Shown here in pieces: positions 5,771 to 12,243 of a stretch of DNA of 12,243 nucleotides. This stretch comes from an uncultured Porphyromonadaceae bacterium. GTDB lineage: Bacteria > Bacteroidota > Bacteroidia > Bacteroidales > Muribaculaceae. Made by a program: the position numbers and the translations under genes. Below the pieces are notes generated by a model. That model did not search any database. It saw nothing but the letters and a program-made list of their open reading frames with translations, and had not been told where the DNA came from. Every line of letters starts with the position of its first letter. The first letter of the stretch is position 1. Location: positions 1 through 12,243 of the forward strand of contig CALJBF010000105.1 of the NCBI GenBank assembly GCA_938027385.1. Reading direction: 5' to 3'.

Positions 5771-7447
5771 TCACAGGAAGGAGAAATAACGGCGCTGCCG
5801 GTCAGCGGGGAGAGTCCGTATCTTGTCTTTCAGGCGGTATTTGCGGTTGTAGACGGCGATGGCTTTCTCCTCTTTGAGGAACACCTGTATCGCGGCGCTC
5901 GAGAAGTTGTGTATCGAGAACAGGAACAGCCTGTAGTCGGCGTCCTTCAGTCCGGGCAGATCGCGCCGGAAATCGGAGTAGACATTGTCGTAGAGCAGGT
6001 CGGCCTCGGCGCCCATTTCGTCGAGTGTTTTGTCATCGACCGACAGTTTCTCGATCAGAGAATCGAAATACTCATTCAGGCGTCGGCTGCGGATACGGGG
6101 CGACGGTGTGTTTATGCCGATGTTGCACACCTCCTCAAGCAACGAGTATTTCGAGGTCATCAGCTTGCGGTACGAGGCGGTGGAACGGTCGTGGGCGGTC
6201 TTCACCTTGGCAAGTGTGAACTGAAGATTGTCAGCCAGCCTGAGTATCTCATCTGTCTTGCGGCGCTGGCGTGCAATCATTTCTGATGCAATGGCAACGA
6301 TAATCAGAAGTGCCAGAGCGGCAAAGAGTATGATCATGGCGGTCTGCAGACGCGAGTTGCGCAGCTGTATCCTGGCCCGGCGATAGTGGCGCGCCAGGTC
6401 ATCGGCCGCCACCGACTGCATGTTGCGGCTTGTCTTTTCCATGAACACGGCTGTGGCCAGGCTGTCGTAACGTTCGGCGGCGCTGATGGCCTTTTTCCAC
6501 TCCTTTCCCTGCATGCGGTAGCGGTAATCGAAATAGCTTGCGAGCACCGGGTCTGCCTCGTTGACGGCCCGGGCAGTGCGCAGAGCCTCGTCGGTGCGCC
6601 CCGCGCCCAGATACGAGAGCGCCAGATAGAGTGAGTCGTCGGGCGTGGCATTGTCGAGAGCACAGAGGGCGGCGTATGCCTCGCGTGCCTCATCGAAACT
6701 GTCGCGGCTGAAGTGTGTCAGGGCCTTGAGCCGCATCGCCTCGGCAAGCAGGTTACCGTCGCCGATGGCCAGTGCGGTGTCGGCAGTCTCGGACGCCAGC
6801 TGCAGGGCCTCGTCATATTCGGCGGCGCTGCATAGGGCCGATGCCAGGTCAAGCGCGGCGTAACGCAGGTAGGGCTGTCGGCCGCTTTTCGTGAAAGCGT
6901 CATGTTCGCGGCGTGCATACAGCAGCTGGTCAGCCGGGTTGTATGCCTCGCCGTATATGTCGGCGATGCCGCGGTAGGCCAGGCCGGCCCAGAAAGGCTC
7001 GTCAAGTTCCTCGGCGGTCGAGGCCGCCCGGAAAAACATCACTATCGCCGCCGGGTAATTCCCTTTAAGGTATTTCGCACGTCCGTGGTAATAGTCGGCC
7101 CGCATGGCCCTGGGACGGTCTCCCTTTACGATGAAACGGCGTGCCGCGGCCTCGATGAGCGAGTCAGGTGGCAGCGGCATGTGGTTCTTGTCGAGCGCCT
7201 GGGCCATAAGCATGTCGTAGAGCGCCCGGTCATCACCGCTACCGACCGAGGCCGGGTCAATGGTCTGCAACAGCATCAGCGCCGAATCCTCATGCTCGTC
7301 GATAAGAGCCTCGGCTCGTTCGAGCGTGTCGTGCGCGGCACTGTGCCCGCACGACACGGCAGTCACAGCCATTAGAACGGCAATGACAATCGCCCTTGCG
7401 GCAGTCAGCAAAGCTTTCGGGAATGATGGCCTATATATTTTTTTCAT
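5771..7447 (-). CDS. Membrane-anchored TPR lipoprotein regulator with C-terminal HTH-like segment
   Basis: 558 residues from the ATG at 7447. The frame runs on to a TTG at 7483, but ATG 7447 begins a proper signal, MKKIYRPSFPKALL, with lipobox-like AVSC (Cys at residue 33). Numbering from this ATG: a helical repeat domain (about 40-340) with TPR-like A/Y/G periodicity, e.g. RADYYHGRAKYLKGNYPAAI (116-135) and DEALQLASETADTALA (212-227). A transmembrane helix follows at about 369-388, then a basic, coiled-coil-like linker (390-435). The C-terminal domain has SSAAIQVFLKEEKAIAVYNR (516-535) followed by RKYRLKDKI, which resembles the HTH of Bacteroidetes TPR regulators (IAxxL...AVYNRRxRLKKKI). The topology puts the TPRs in the periplasm and the HTH in the cytoplasm. 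A one-protein transmembrane sensor-regulator is inferred. No consensus promoter was found upstream. The lipoprotein gene follows closely, so the two probably form one transcript. Confidence 0.72.
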   Translation of the reverse strand: MKKIYRPSFPKALLTAARAIVIAVLMAVTAVSCGHSAAHDTLERAEALIDEHEDSALMLLQTIDPASVGSGDDRALYDMLMAQALDKNHMPLPPDSLIEAAARRFIVKGDRPRAMRADYYHGRAKYLKGNYPAAIVMFFRAASTAEELDEPFWAGLAYRGIADIYGEAYNPADQLLYARREHDAFTKSGRQPYLRYAALDLASALCSAAEYDEALQLASETADTALAIGDGNLLAEAMRLKALTHFSRDSFDEAREAYAALCALDNATPDDSLYLALSYLGAGRTDEALRTARAVNEADPVLASYFDYRYRMQGKEWKKAISAAERYDSLATAVFMEKTSRNMQSVAADDLARHYRRARIQLRNSRLQTAMIILFAALALLIIVAIASEMIARQRRKTDEILRLADNLQFTLAKVKTAHDRSTASYRKLMTSKYSLLEEVCNIGINTPSPRIRSRRLNEYFDSLIEKLSVDDKTLDEMGAEADLLYDNVYSDFRRDLPGLKDADYRLFLFSIHNFSSAAIQVFLKEEKAIAVYNRKYRLKDKIRTLPADRQRRYFSFL

Positions 7448-7851
7448 GGACTTGCAGGTAATGTGAGTCATATTCATCTGCAAAGAAACAAAAAATCCGT
7501 CAAACCGCCCCCATTCCCCCCGTCTTTTTTCGTCATCCCCGCCTCCTTAGGTTATAACCCACAGGAATACAATATATCTGAACCGCAAACCTGTTGCCGG
7601 CGCACTCGACAGTCAATCGAAAGGAAAATTCAAAATTCTCTAATTCATTAACCGAATTTTTCAAACACTTTTTCAAATATTGCATTTGCCGTTTTATACA
7701 TAATGGAGTGCTGTATTGGATAAAAAAGCCATATTTTATTCAATACAATAGTTTAATTGAACAAAATTCGCTATTGTTCATACACATCATATCATACCAA
7801 TCACTATTCCAACTAATGTATTGTATGTGGTATTTCTCTGAAACATTCACG
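7448..7851. other. AT-rich intergenic region between the TPR gene and hepT
   Basis: About 400 bases with no supportable gene. It must hold the promoter of the TPR operon, but no exact TAnnTTTG was found on the minus strand; the nearest match is TTTCTTTG at 7488-7481. From about 7620 the sequence is markedly AT-rich, continuous in composition with hepT-mntA. A weak 7-bp inverted repeat (ACAATAG 7745-7751 with CTATTGT 7771-7777) is the only candidate hairpin after hepT. Confidence 0.6.
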
Positions 7852-8220
7852 TTATTTATTGGCTGTTTCAGGGGAGATGCCGTTTTCGACAATGATACGT
7901 TCCACATCTTTTTTGAGTTGGGGTATATGGCGTATTACCAGTCCCCACAGAAATTCGGGTTTTACGGAATCGTATCCATGGATTATGCGGTTACGGGTAT
8001 CAATAATTGCCTTTGCGTTTGGAAGAGGAAAATCACGTTGTATCTTCAGTATACGGTTTATGGCCTCGCCCATTATTTCCGTTTTACGTTCAACGGCACT
8101 TCGACGCAGATAGTCGTTTTCAAAAACCTCATAACGCATAGGGTAATCAACAAAAAAACTTTCCACTTCATCGATGGCACGTTTGATGTCGAAAAGGTAT
8201 ACGGCGATGTAATTATCCAT
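7852..8220 (-). CDS. hepT: HepT-type HEPN RNase toxin
   Basis: 122 residues, all-helical, of the HepT (DUF86) family. The catalytic HEPN motif Rx4HxY is intact in DTRNRIIHGYDSV, with R76, H81 and Y83. The family-typical RKTEIMGEAINRI (45-57) lies ahead of it. HepT is a dimeric RNase; in the characterised MntA-HepT systems the antitoxin inactivates it by transferring AMP to the Tyr of this motif (family knowledge). Its ATG lies inside the 3' end of mntA, an 8-nt overlap, so translation is coupled with antitoxin first. Base composition is much AT-richer than the flanking kup and TPR genes, suggesting acquisition by transfer. All key residues are present, so the toxin is probably functional. Confidence 0.93.
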   Translation of the reverse strand: MDNYIAVYLFDIKRAIDEVESFFVDYPMRYEVFENDYLRRSAVERKTEIMGEAINRILKIQRDFPLPNAKAIIDTRNRIIHGYDSVKPEFLWGLVIRHIPQLKKDVERIIVENGISPETANK

Positions 8221-8518
8221 AAATCAACTGTTTTTTCTTGTCAACCAAGGCTTTGAATATCGGATTGAGATTATTGCCGTATTCCACAAGATCTACTTTT
8301 CTCTTTAATAATTTCTCTAAAGAATCTTTCAGATCAAAGTAATTACCCACATAATCAAACTGATCAAGGTCGACCGGTTCAAAGTCAACAAGCAGGTCCA
8401 CATCGCTCCGGTCGTTGAATCTATCGGTAAGGATAGAGCCAAAGACTGAAAGAGTCTTCACCTTATGTTTGCGGCACAAGTCAAGTATGTGTTGCAAATT
8501 CAATTCAATCAGTTTCAT
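8213..8518 (-). CDS. mntA: MntA-type minimal nucleotidyltransferase antitoxin
   Basis: 101 residues, a minimal nucleotidyltransferase of the MNT/DNA polymerase beta superfamily. The signature GSx10DxD is complete: FGSILTDRFNDRSDVDLLVDF has G27, S28, D39 and D41, with a third acidic residue in KVDLVEY (D76). MntA antitoxins AMPylate the cognate HepT toxin using ATP. First gene of the two-gene module, overlapping hepT by 8 nt. The ATG at 8518 is the only start that keeps the N-terminal helix before the GS loop. A -7 box almost abuts this start (8523-8530). AT-rich like its partner. Confidence 0.93.
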   Translation of the reverse strand: MKLIELNLQHILDLCRKHKVKTLSVFGSILTDRFNDRSDVDLLVDFEPVDLDQFDYVGNYFDLKDSLEKLLKRKVDLVEYGNNLNPIFKALVDKKKQLIYG

Positions 8519-8522
8519 ATGG

Positions 8523-8530
8523 CAAATGTA
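8523..8530 (-). promoter_or_regulatory. Putative -7 box of mntA-hepT
   Basis: Minus-strand TACATTTG matches TAnnTTTG exactly and ends only 4 nt before the mntA ATG, so the transcript would begin at or within the first codons (leaderless). No clear -33 TTG was seen at the right distance, so the match may be fortuitous. Confidence 0.3.
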
Positions 8531-8718
8531 ATTATTATTTCTGATAATGAAACGCCTGCGTATGAAAAAACGTTGAAATATGGCGGCATTAAACCTCGGA
8601 GGAGTACGATGTGGCTTATGGGTGCATGGCGGTTTTTCGGGGGTGGATAAACGAAAACGGGGATGGGCGCGTTATCTGATTCAGGTAACCTGTGTTTTAT
8701 TGCAGGTGATGCTGAATT

Positions 8719-10746
8719 ATGGATAACATAGAAAATGAAACCTCCAAGGCCGGAAAACCTGCTGAATGCGGGCGCCCCGGGGCTATGCCGCTTTCCGGCG
8801 GGGGGAAACCGCAGTCACGTCTGCAGCGGCTGACGCTGGCCGGCCTGCTTGTCACCGTGGGTATTGTCTTCGGCGACATCGGCACATCGCCCCTGTATGT
8901 GATGAAGGCCATAACGGGGGTGAATCCTGATTTTGACGCCGACTATATAATCGGGGCGGTTTCGTGCGTAATCTGGACGCTGACGCTGCAGACCACCGTG
9001 AAATATGTCTTGCTGGCCCTGCGCGCCGACAATCACGGCGAGGGGGGCATTCTGGCGCTGTTCGCGCTGTTGCGGCGGTTGCCGCGCCGGTGGCTCTATA
9101 TCGTGGCCGCCGTGGGTGCCGCGGCACTTGTGGCCGACGGCATGATTACCCCGGCAATTACCGTGACATCGGCCATAGAGGGATTGGGCACGATACTGCC
9201 CGATGTGCCGGTCGTAACCATTGTTGTGGTGATAATCACCCTGATTTTCGTGATGCAGCAGGCCGGCACCGGGCGCATTGGGCGCCTGTTCGGGCCGTTC
9301 ATGCTGGTGTGGTTCACCACCCTGGGGGTTCTCGGCACAGTGGCCATGGTGCAGTGTCCCGGTGTACTGAAGGCCTTCAATCCCTGGTATGCTGTCAGAC
9401 TGCTGGTGTCGTCGCCCGAATGGTTCCTGATACTGGGCGCGGTATTTCTCTGTACCACAGGCGCCGAGGCGCTCTATTCCGACCTCGGGCATTGCGGGCG
9501 CCGCAACATAACCGTGGCATGGGGATTCGTGAAAACAATGCTGATACTGAATTATCTGGGCCAGGGCGCATGGCTCATTACCACCGGTGGCGCCGGTGCG
9601 GCCGGCGTGAATCCGTTCTATGCCATCATGCCCCACTGGATGCTGATTCCGGGCGTGATACTTGCCACCGGTGCGGCTGTCATAGCCAGCCAGGCTTTGC
9701 TCAGCGGGTCGTTCACCATCTTCTCAGAGGCGGTGAACCTCGATTTCTGGCCCGCGCTGAAGAAGAAGTATCCGTCGACCGAGAAGGGGCAGCTCTACAT
9801 CCCTGCCGTGAACTGGGCGTTGCTGGCCGGTTGCCTCATGACGGTGTTCATTTTCCGCGACTCGGCGCACATGGAGGCGGCCTACGGCCTTGCCATCACC
9901 GTGACCATGCTCATGACCACGCTGTTGCTCACGTTCTGGCTTTCGAGCCGCGGTGTGGCACGCGTATGGTGCGTGACATTCTGTGCGTTTTTCCTTGCGC
10001 TCGAAGGACTGTTTTTCGTGGCCAACCTCAGCAAGTTCACCCACGGCGGCTGGTACAGCGTGCTCGTGGCCGGAGTGGTGGCGGTTGTGATGATAGTGTG
10101 GAGGCAGTCCACGCGTCTGCGCGCATCGTATATCGAATATATCTCCCTGCGCGAAAGCGTGCCGCTGATCATGGATATAAGCCGCGACAGGGAAATCCCG
10201 AAATATGCCTCCAATCTCGTGTTTCTGAGCCGTTCGATGAAGAAAGACCTCATAGAGTCGAAACTGCTTTATTCAATCATCATCAAACAGCCCAAGCGGG
10301 CCGACCATTACTGGCTGATACATGTCGATTATGTGGATGAACCAGAAACACTTGAGTACACGGTCGATACCATAGAGCCCGGCTCGATATTTCTGGTGAC
10401 GATGCATCTGGGGTTCCGTGTGCAGCCGCGGCTGAGCGTGTATCTGCGCGAGGTGGTCGAGGATCTGGTGGCGCGAGGCGAGCTGGACCTCACAAGTTCA
10501 TACCCCTCGTTGCGGCGCGCCGGGATTCCTGGCGACTTCCGGTTCATCATCCTGCACCGCATCTTCTCGCCCTCAAGTAACTGTCGCCGCCGCGAGTCAT
10601 TTTTGCTGCGCATGCACGCTTTCCTGAAACGTCTCGGAGTCTCGGACCAGTCGGCTCTGGGACTCGATACCAGCATCGTCACCCTCGAGACCGTTCCGCT
10701 GATTCTGAACACCACGCCCGGTCGCCGCATCGAGCCATGCGGATAA
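8719..10746 (+). CDS. kup: Kup/HAK-family potassium uptake transporter
   Basis: 675 residues, a proton-coupled K+ importer of the inner membrane with the family's APC-like fold. Signature segments: VFGDIGTSPLYVMKAI (50-65) in TM1; RADNHGEGGILALFALL (102-118); VADGMITPAITVTSAIEG (138-155); and TTGAEALYSDLGHCG (246-260). About twelve hydrophobic helices span 38-462. A C-terminal cytoplasmic domain follows (about 465-675) with LVTMHLGF (559-566) and the FHRIFSP-like LHRIFSPSS (612-620). The N-terminal tail of about 35 residues is Gly/Pro-rich. The position that is Asp in E. coli Kup (ADNDGEGG) is His here. It is transcribed alone, convergent with the rubredoxin gene, and followed by a hairpin. 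No consensus promoter was found in the 200 bases upstream. Several long overlapping open frames on both strands here are by-products of its high GC content. Confidence 0.97.
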   Translation: MDNIENETSKAGKPAECGRPGAMPLSGGGKPQSRLQRLTLAGLLVTVGIVFGDIGTSPLYVMKAITGVNPDFDADYIIGAVSCVIWTLTLQTTVKYVLLALRADNHGEGGILALFALLRRLPRRWLYIVAAVGAAALVADGMITPAITVTSAIEGLGTILPDVPVVTIVVVIITLIFVMQQAGTGRIGRLFGPFMLVWFTTLGVLGTVAMVQCPGVLKAFNPWYAVRLLVSSPEWFLILGAVFLCTTGAEALYSDLGHCGRRNITVAWGFVKTMLILNYLGQGAWLITTGGAGAAGVNPFYAIMPHWMLIPGVILATGAAVIASQALLSGSFTIFSEAVNLDFWPALKKKYPSTEKGQLYIPAVNWALLAGCLMTVFIFRDSAHMEAAYGLAITVTMLMTTLLLTFWLSSRGVARVWCVTFCAFFLALEGLFFVANLSKFTHGGWYSVLVAGVVAVVMIVWRQSTRLRASYIEYISLRESVPLIMDISRDREIPKYASNLVFLSRSMKKDLIESKLLYSIIIKQPKRADHYWLIHVDYVDEPETLEYTVDTIEPGSIFLVTMHLGFRVQPRLSVYLREVVEDLVARGELDLTSSYPSLRRAGIPGDFRFIILHRIFSPSSNCRRRESFLLRMHAFLKRLGVSDQSALGLDTSIVTLETVPLILNTTPGRRIEPCG

Positions 10747-10775
10747 GCCGCCACGGAGCAACCGTTGTAGAGTAA

Positions 10776-10821
10776 CAGACAAGAGGGATCCATCCGATGG
10801 CGGATGACCCCCTCTTGTCTG
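10776..10821. terminator. Hairpin between convergent kup and rubredoxin genes
   Basis: CAGACAAGAGGG (10776-10787) pairs perfectly with CCCTCTTGTCTG (10810-10821). Inside, CATCCG (10791-10796) pairs with CGGATG (10801-10806) around an ATGG loop, separated from the outer stem by a 3x3 internal loop. It sits 29 nt after the kup stop and 36 nt after the rubredoxin stop. There is no T-tract on either strand, so it may act as an RNA 3'-end stabiliser or bidirectional barrier rather than a classical intrinsic terminator. Confidence 0.6.
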
Positions 10822-10857
10822 TGAAATCAGTGATTGAGGTGTTTCGGTCGCCGGCGG

Positions 10858-11022
10858 TTATTCCACCGGGGCGAACTGGTCTTTGCCGACCCCGCAGATG
10901 GGGCATACCCAGTCATCGGGGAGGTCTTCAAAGGCTGTGCCCGGTTCAATACCGTTCTCGGGGTCGCCTACGGCCGGATCATATACCCAGTCGCAGACTT
11001 CGCATACATATTTCTTGTCCAT
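10858..11022 (-). CDS. rd: Rubredoxin
   Basis: A 54-residue protein, the classic rubredoxin length. The two iron-binding knuckles are YVCEVCDWVYDP (Cys7, Cys10) and WVCPICGVGKDQF (Cys40, Cys43), which together hold one Fe in an Fe(Cys)4 site. The central region GIEPGTAFEDLPDDW (24-38) carries the conserved aromatic/acidic residues of the fold. It is a cytoplasmic one-electron carrier that typically feeds rubrerythrin, superoxide reductase or flavodiiron NO/O2 reductases in anaerobes. The start ATG at 11022 gives the normal N-terminus. It lies 72 nt after the stop of the NO reductase gene, on the same strand and with no clear promoter between, so the two may be cotranscribed. The pairing suggests a nitrosative or oxidative stress role (inference), although quinol NO reductase does not itself need rubredoxin. 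Confidence 0.97.
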   Translation of the reverse strand: MDKKYVCEVCDWVYDPAVGDPENGIEPGTAFEDLPDDWVCPICGVGKDQFAPVE

Positions 11023-11094
11023 ATTCGGTAGGTTTATGATGAGATGATAAACATTTACAGTCTGTTTCTGAAACGCCGTTCTGTCAGGTTTTGT

Positions 11095-12243
11095 TCAGTC
11101 ATGCAGGGCCGTGGCTGAATGGCGGGTCTTCCAGTTGAGCCACCATGCCTTGCATGCGGCGAAGAGGAAGGGCACGGCACCGAAGATAATGAACACCACG
11201 TCGCCCGGCATGCGCAGCCATCCGATGGTGCTCATGGTGCTTTCGGTGACAAAGGCGTTCGAGCGGGCGTGCCAGTAGCCGTTGTGCACCACATCCCAGA
11301 GCTGGATGAATCCGGCGGGGAGCAGACTGAACACAATCATCATCGTCAGTCCGATGTTCAGGCCCCAGAACGAGCATTTGATCCAGGGTTTTATCTGCGT
11401 CCACTGGGCGTCGGTCATGTTCTTGCGGATGGCATACACGCAGAGGCCAAGCGACATGAATCCGAATACCCCGAACAGTGCGGCGTGCCCGTGGTTGGGG
11501 GTGAGGTAGGTGCCGATCTCGAAGTAGCTCACTACCGGCATGTTTATCAGGAATCCGAACACGCCTGCGCCGATGAAATTCCAGAAACCCACGGCCATGA
11601 AGAAGTTGAACACCCATCTGTGGCCGTCGGCCACATCCTTGGCACCTCCGGTGCGCGATATGCGGTAGAAACGCCACCCTTCCAGGCAAAGCAGTACGAG
11701 CGGAACCACTTCAAGGGCCGAGAAACATGACGACACCGCTACGTTGAATGTGCTCTGGCCTTCGAAATACCAGTGGTGTCCGGTGCCGATGATGCCGCCG
11801 GCGAAGGTCAGTATCGCCTCGAGGATTATGATCTTTATGGCCCTCTGACGGCTCACGATACCCATCTCCACGAATACCATGGCCACCATGGTGGTGGCGA
11901 AGGCCTCGAAGAATCCTTCTACCCAGAGGTGTATCATCCAGAAACGCCAGGTGTCGACAACGGTGTAGTTGGTCATGTTGTCGAAGAAGATGGCGGGGAT
12001 GTAGAATACCGGCACGCAGATGGCGAATATCAGGAAGAGCCATGCCAGGAACCGTTTCCCGGGCACTTTGAGCGCCGGCATGGTGTTGCGTATCAGCACG
12101 AATGCCCATACCAGGAATCCGGCGATCATGAGCAGCTGGAACGCGCGGCCCATCTCGACATACTCCCACCCCTGGCTGCCCAGCCAGAAAGAGCCGTCGC
12201 CGTTGCCCCACCATCCGGTCAGCCCCGCCCATTCAGCCAGCAG
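11095..12243 (-). CDS. norB: Quinol-dependent nitric oxide reductase (qNOR), C-terminal half; 5' end beyond window
   Basis: This integral membrane enzyme reduces 2 NO to N2O with electrons from quinol and belongs to the heme-copper oxidase superfamily. 382 residues are visible and the frame is open to the window edge; full qNORs are roughly twice this. Active-site ligands by family alignment, counting from the first visible residue: non-heme FeB ligands His105 and Glu109 in MIHLWVEGFFE and His156-His157 in GTGHHWYFEG; the heme b3 and low-spin heme b axial ligands His251 and His253 in TPNHGHAALFGVF. Glu178 (SALEVVPL) matches the conserved proton-path or active-site Glu. The junction GSQGWEYVEMGRAFQ (22-36) is typical of the fused quinol type. 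About ten hydrophobic helices are visible. In gut anaerobes it most likely detoxifies host or microbial NO rather than supporting full denitrification (inference). Confidence 0.94.
   Translation of the reverse strand: MLAEWAGLTGWWGNGDGSFWLGSQGWEYVEMGRAFQLLMIAGFLVWAFVLIRNTMPALKVPGKRFLAWLFLIFAICVPVFYIPAIFFDNMTNYTVVDTWRFWMIHLWVEGFFEAFATTMVAMVFVEMGIVSRQRAIKIIILEAILTFAGGIIGTGHHWYFEGQSTFNVAVSSCFSALEVVPLVLLCLEGWRFYRISRTGGAKDVADGHRWVFNFFMAVGFWNFIGAGVFGFLINMPVVSYFEIGTYLTPNHGHAALFGVFGFMSLGLCVYAIRKNMTDAQWTQIKPWIKCSFWGLNIGLTMMIVFSLLPAGFIQLWDVVHNGYWHARSNAFVTESTMSTIGWLRMPGDVVFIIFGAVPFLFAACKAWWLNWKTRHSATALHD

Noticed and set aside
7745..7777. ACAATAG/CTATTGT inverted repeat after hepT as a terminator
   Set aside because: Seven AT-rich pairs with a 19-nt loop and no following T-run in the right place; not stable enough to call.
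7594..8256. 220-codon plus-strand frame across the AT-rich island
   Set aside because: It runs antisense to hepT, which has an intact catalytic motif; the remainder is AT-rich non-coding sequence rich in Phe/Tyr/Ile codons.
8682..8692. CAGGTAACCTG near-palindrome upstream of kup
   Set aside because: Only 5-bp arms, a single copy and no promoter nearby to give it context; too short to call an operator.
8815..10340. Long frames on both strands inside kup (273 codons minus, 458 codons plus)
   Set aside because: Their compositions (Gly/His/Gln and Arg/His/Gly rich) are typical of out-of-frame reading of GC-rich genes; Kup motifs run the length of the real frame.
11099..12232. Arg/His-rich minus-strand frames and a plus-strand frame over norB
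   Set aside because: They are frame shadows; the norB frame carries every heme and FeB ligand in order.
1..12243. CRISPR array, tRNA, rRNA, IS element or prophage genes
   Set aside because: No regularly spaced repeats, tRNA-like cloverleaf, rRNA segment, transposase or phage protein could be recognised on either strand.

Overview
The window is a dense, mostly high-GC stretch of a gut Bacteroidales chromosome. It most resembles a Muribaculaceae-type genome, though this is a judgement from style and gene content; no species marker is present. Four exact copies of the Bacteroidetes sigma-ABfr -7 box (TAnnTTTG) lie at sensible distances upstream of genes, and three of them also have a TTG-type -33 box at 20-21 nt. 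Shine-Dalgarno sequences are essentially absent. The gene types also fit: a stand-alone LytTR protein, a membrane-anchored TPR regulator, a small beta-sandwich lipoprotein, CreD, Kup and a quinol-type NO reductase.

Layout, left to right. (1) 1-708, minus: 5' part of a MalY/PatB-type C-S lyase, cut by the window edge. Its putative promoter (884-914) lies about 180 nt upstream, and its leader contains a compact REPIN-like inverted repeat (781-855). (2) 951-1431, minus: an AT-richer toxin-antitoxin module with an intact 69-aa antitoxin and a yafQ-type mRNA-interferase gene broken by a one-base deletion. (3) 1566-2171, minus: purN. (4) 2311-3649, plus: a stand-alone LytTR DNA-binding protein overlapping a single-pass membrane protein with a degenerate phosphodiester-glycosidase-like outer domain. 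(5) 3778-5163, plus: creD with its own promoter and a strong hairpin terminator. (6) 5343-7447, minus: a two-gene operon of a TPR lipoprotein with an internal membrane span and a C-terminal HTH-like segment, followed by a DUF3244-like lipoprotein. (7) 7448-7851: AT-rich non-coding DNA. (8) 7852-8518, minus: an intact mntA-hepT toxin-antitoxin pair. (9) 8719-10746, plus: kup potassium transporter. (10) 10858-12243, minus: a 54-aa rubredoxin gene downstream of the 3' half of a quinol nitric oxide reductase gene.

Housekeeping and envelope genes (purN, creD, kup, norB, patB) alternate with two small AT-rich toxin-antitoxin insertions, one decayed and one intact. The rubredoxin and NO reductase genes form a plausible nitrosative/oxidative stress unit. 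The LytTR-membrane protein pair and the TPR-lipoprotein pair look like two self-contained signalling cassettes. The points most worth a second look are the REPIN-like element in the patB leader, the LytTR/membrane pair and the frameshifted toxin.
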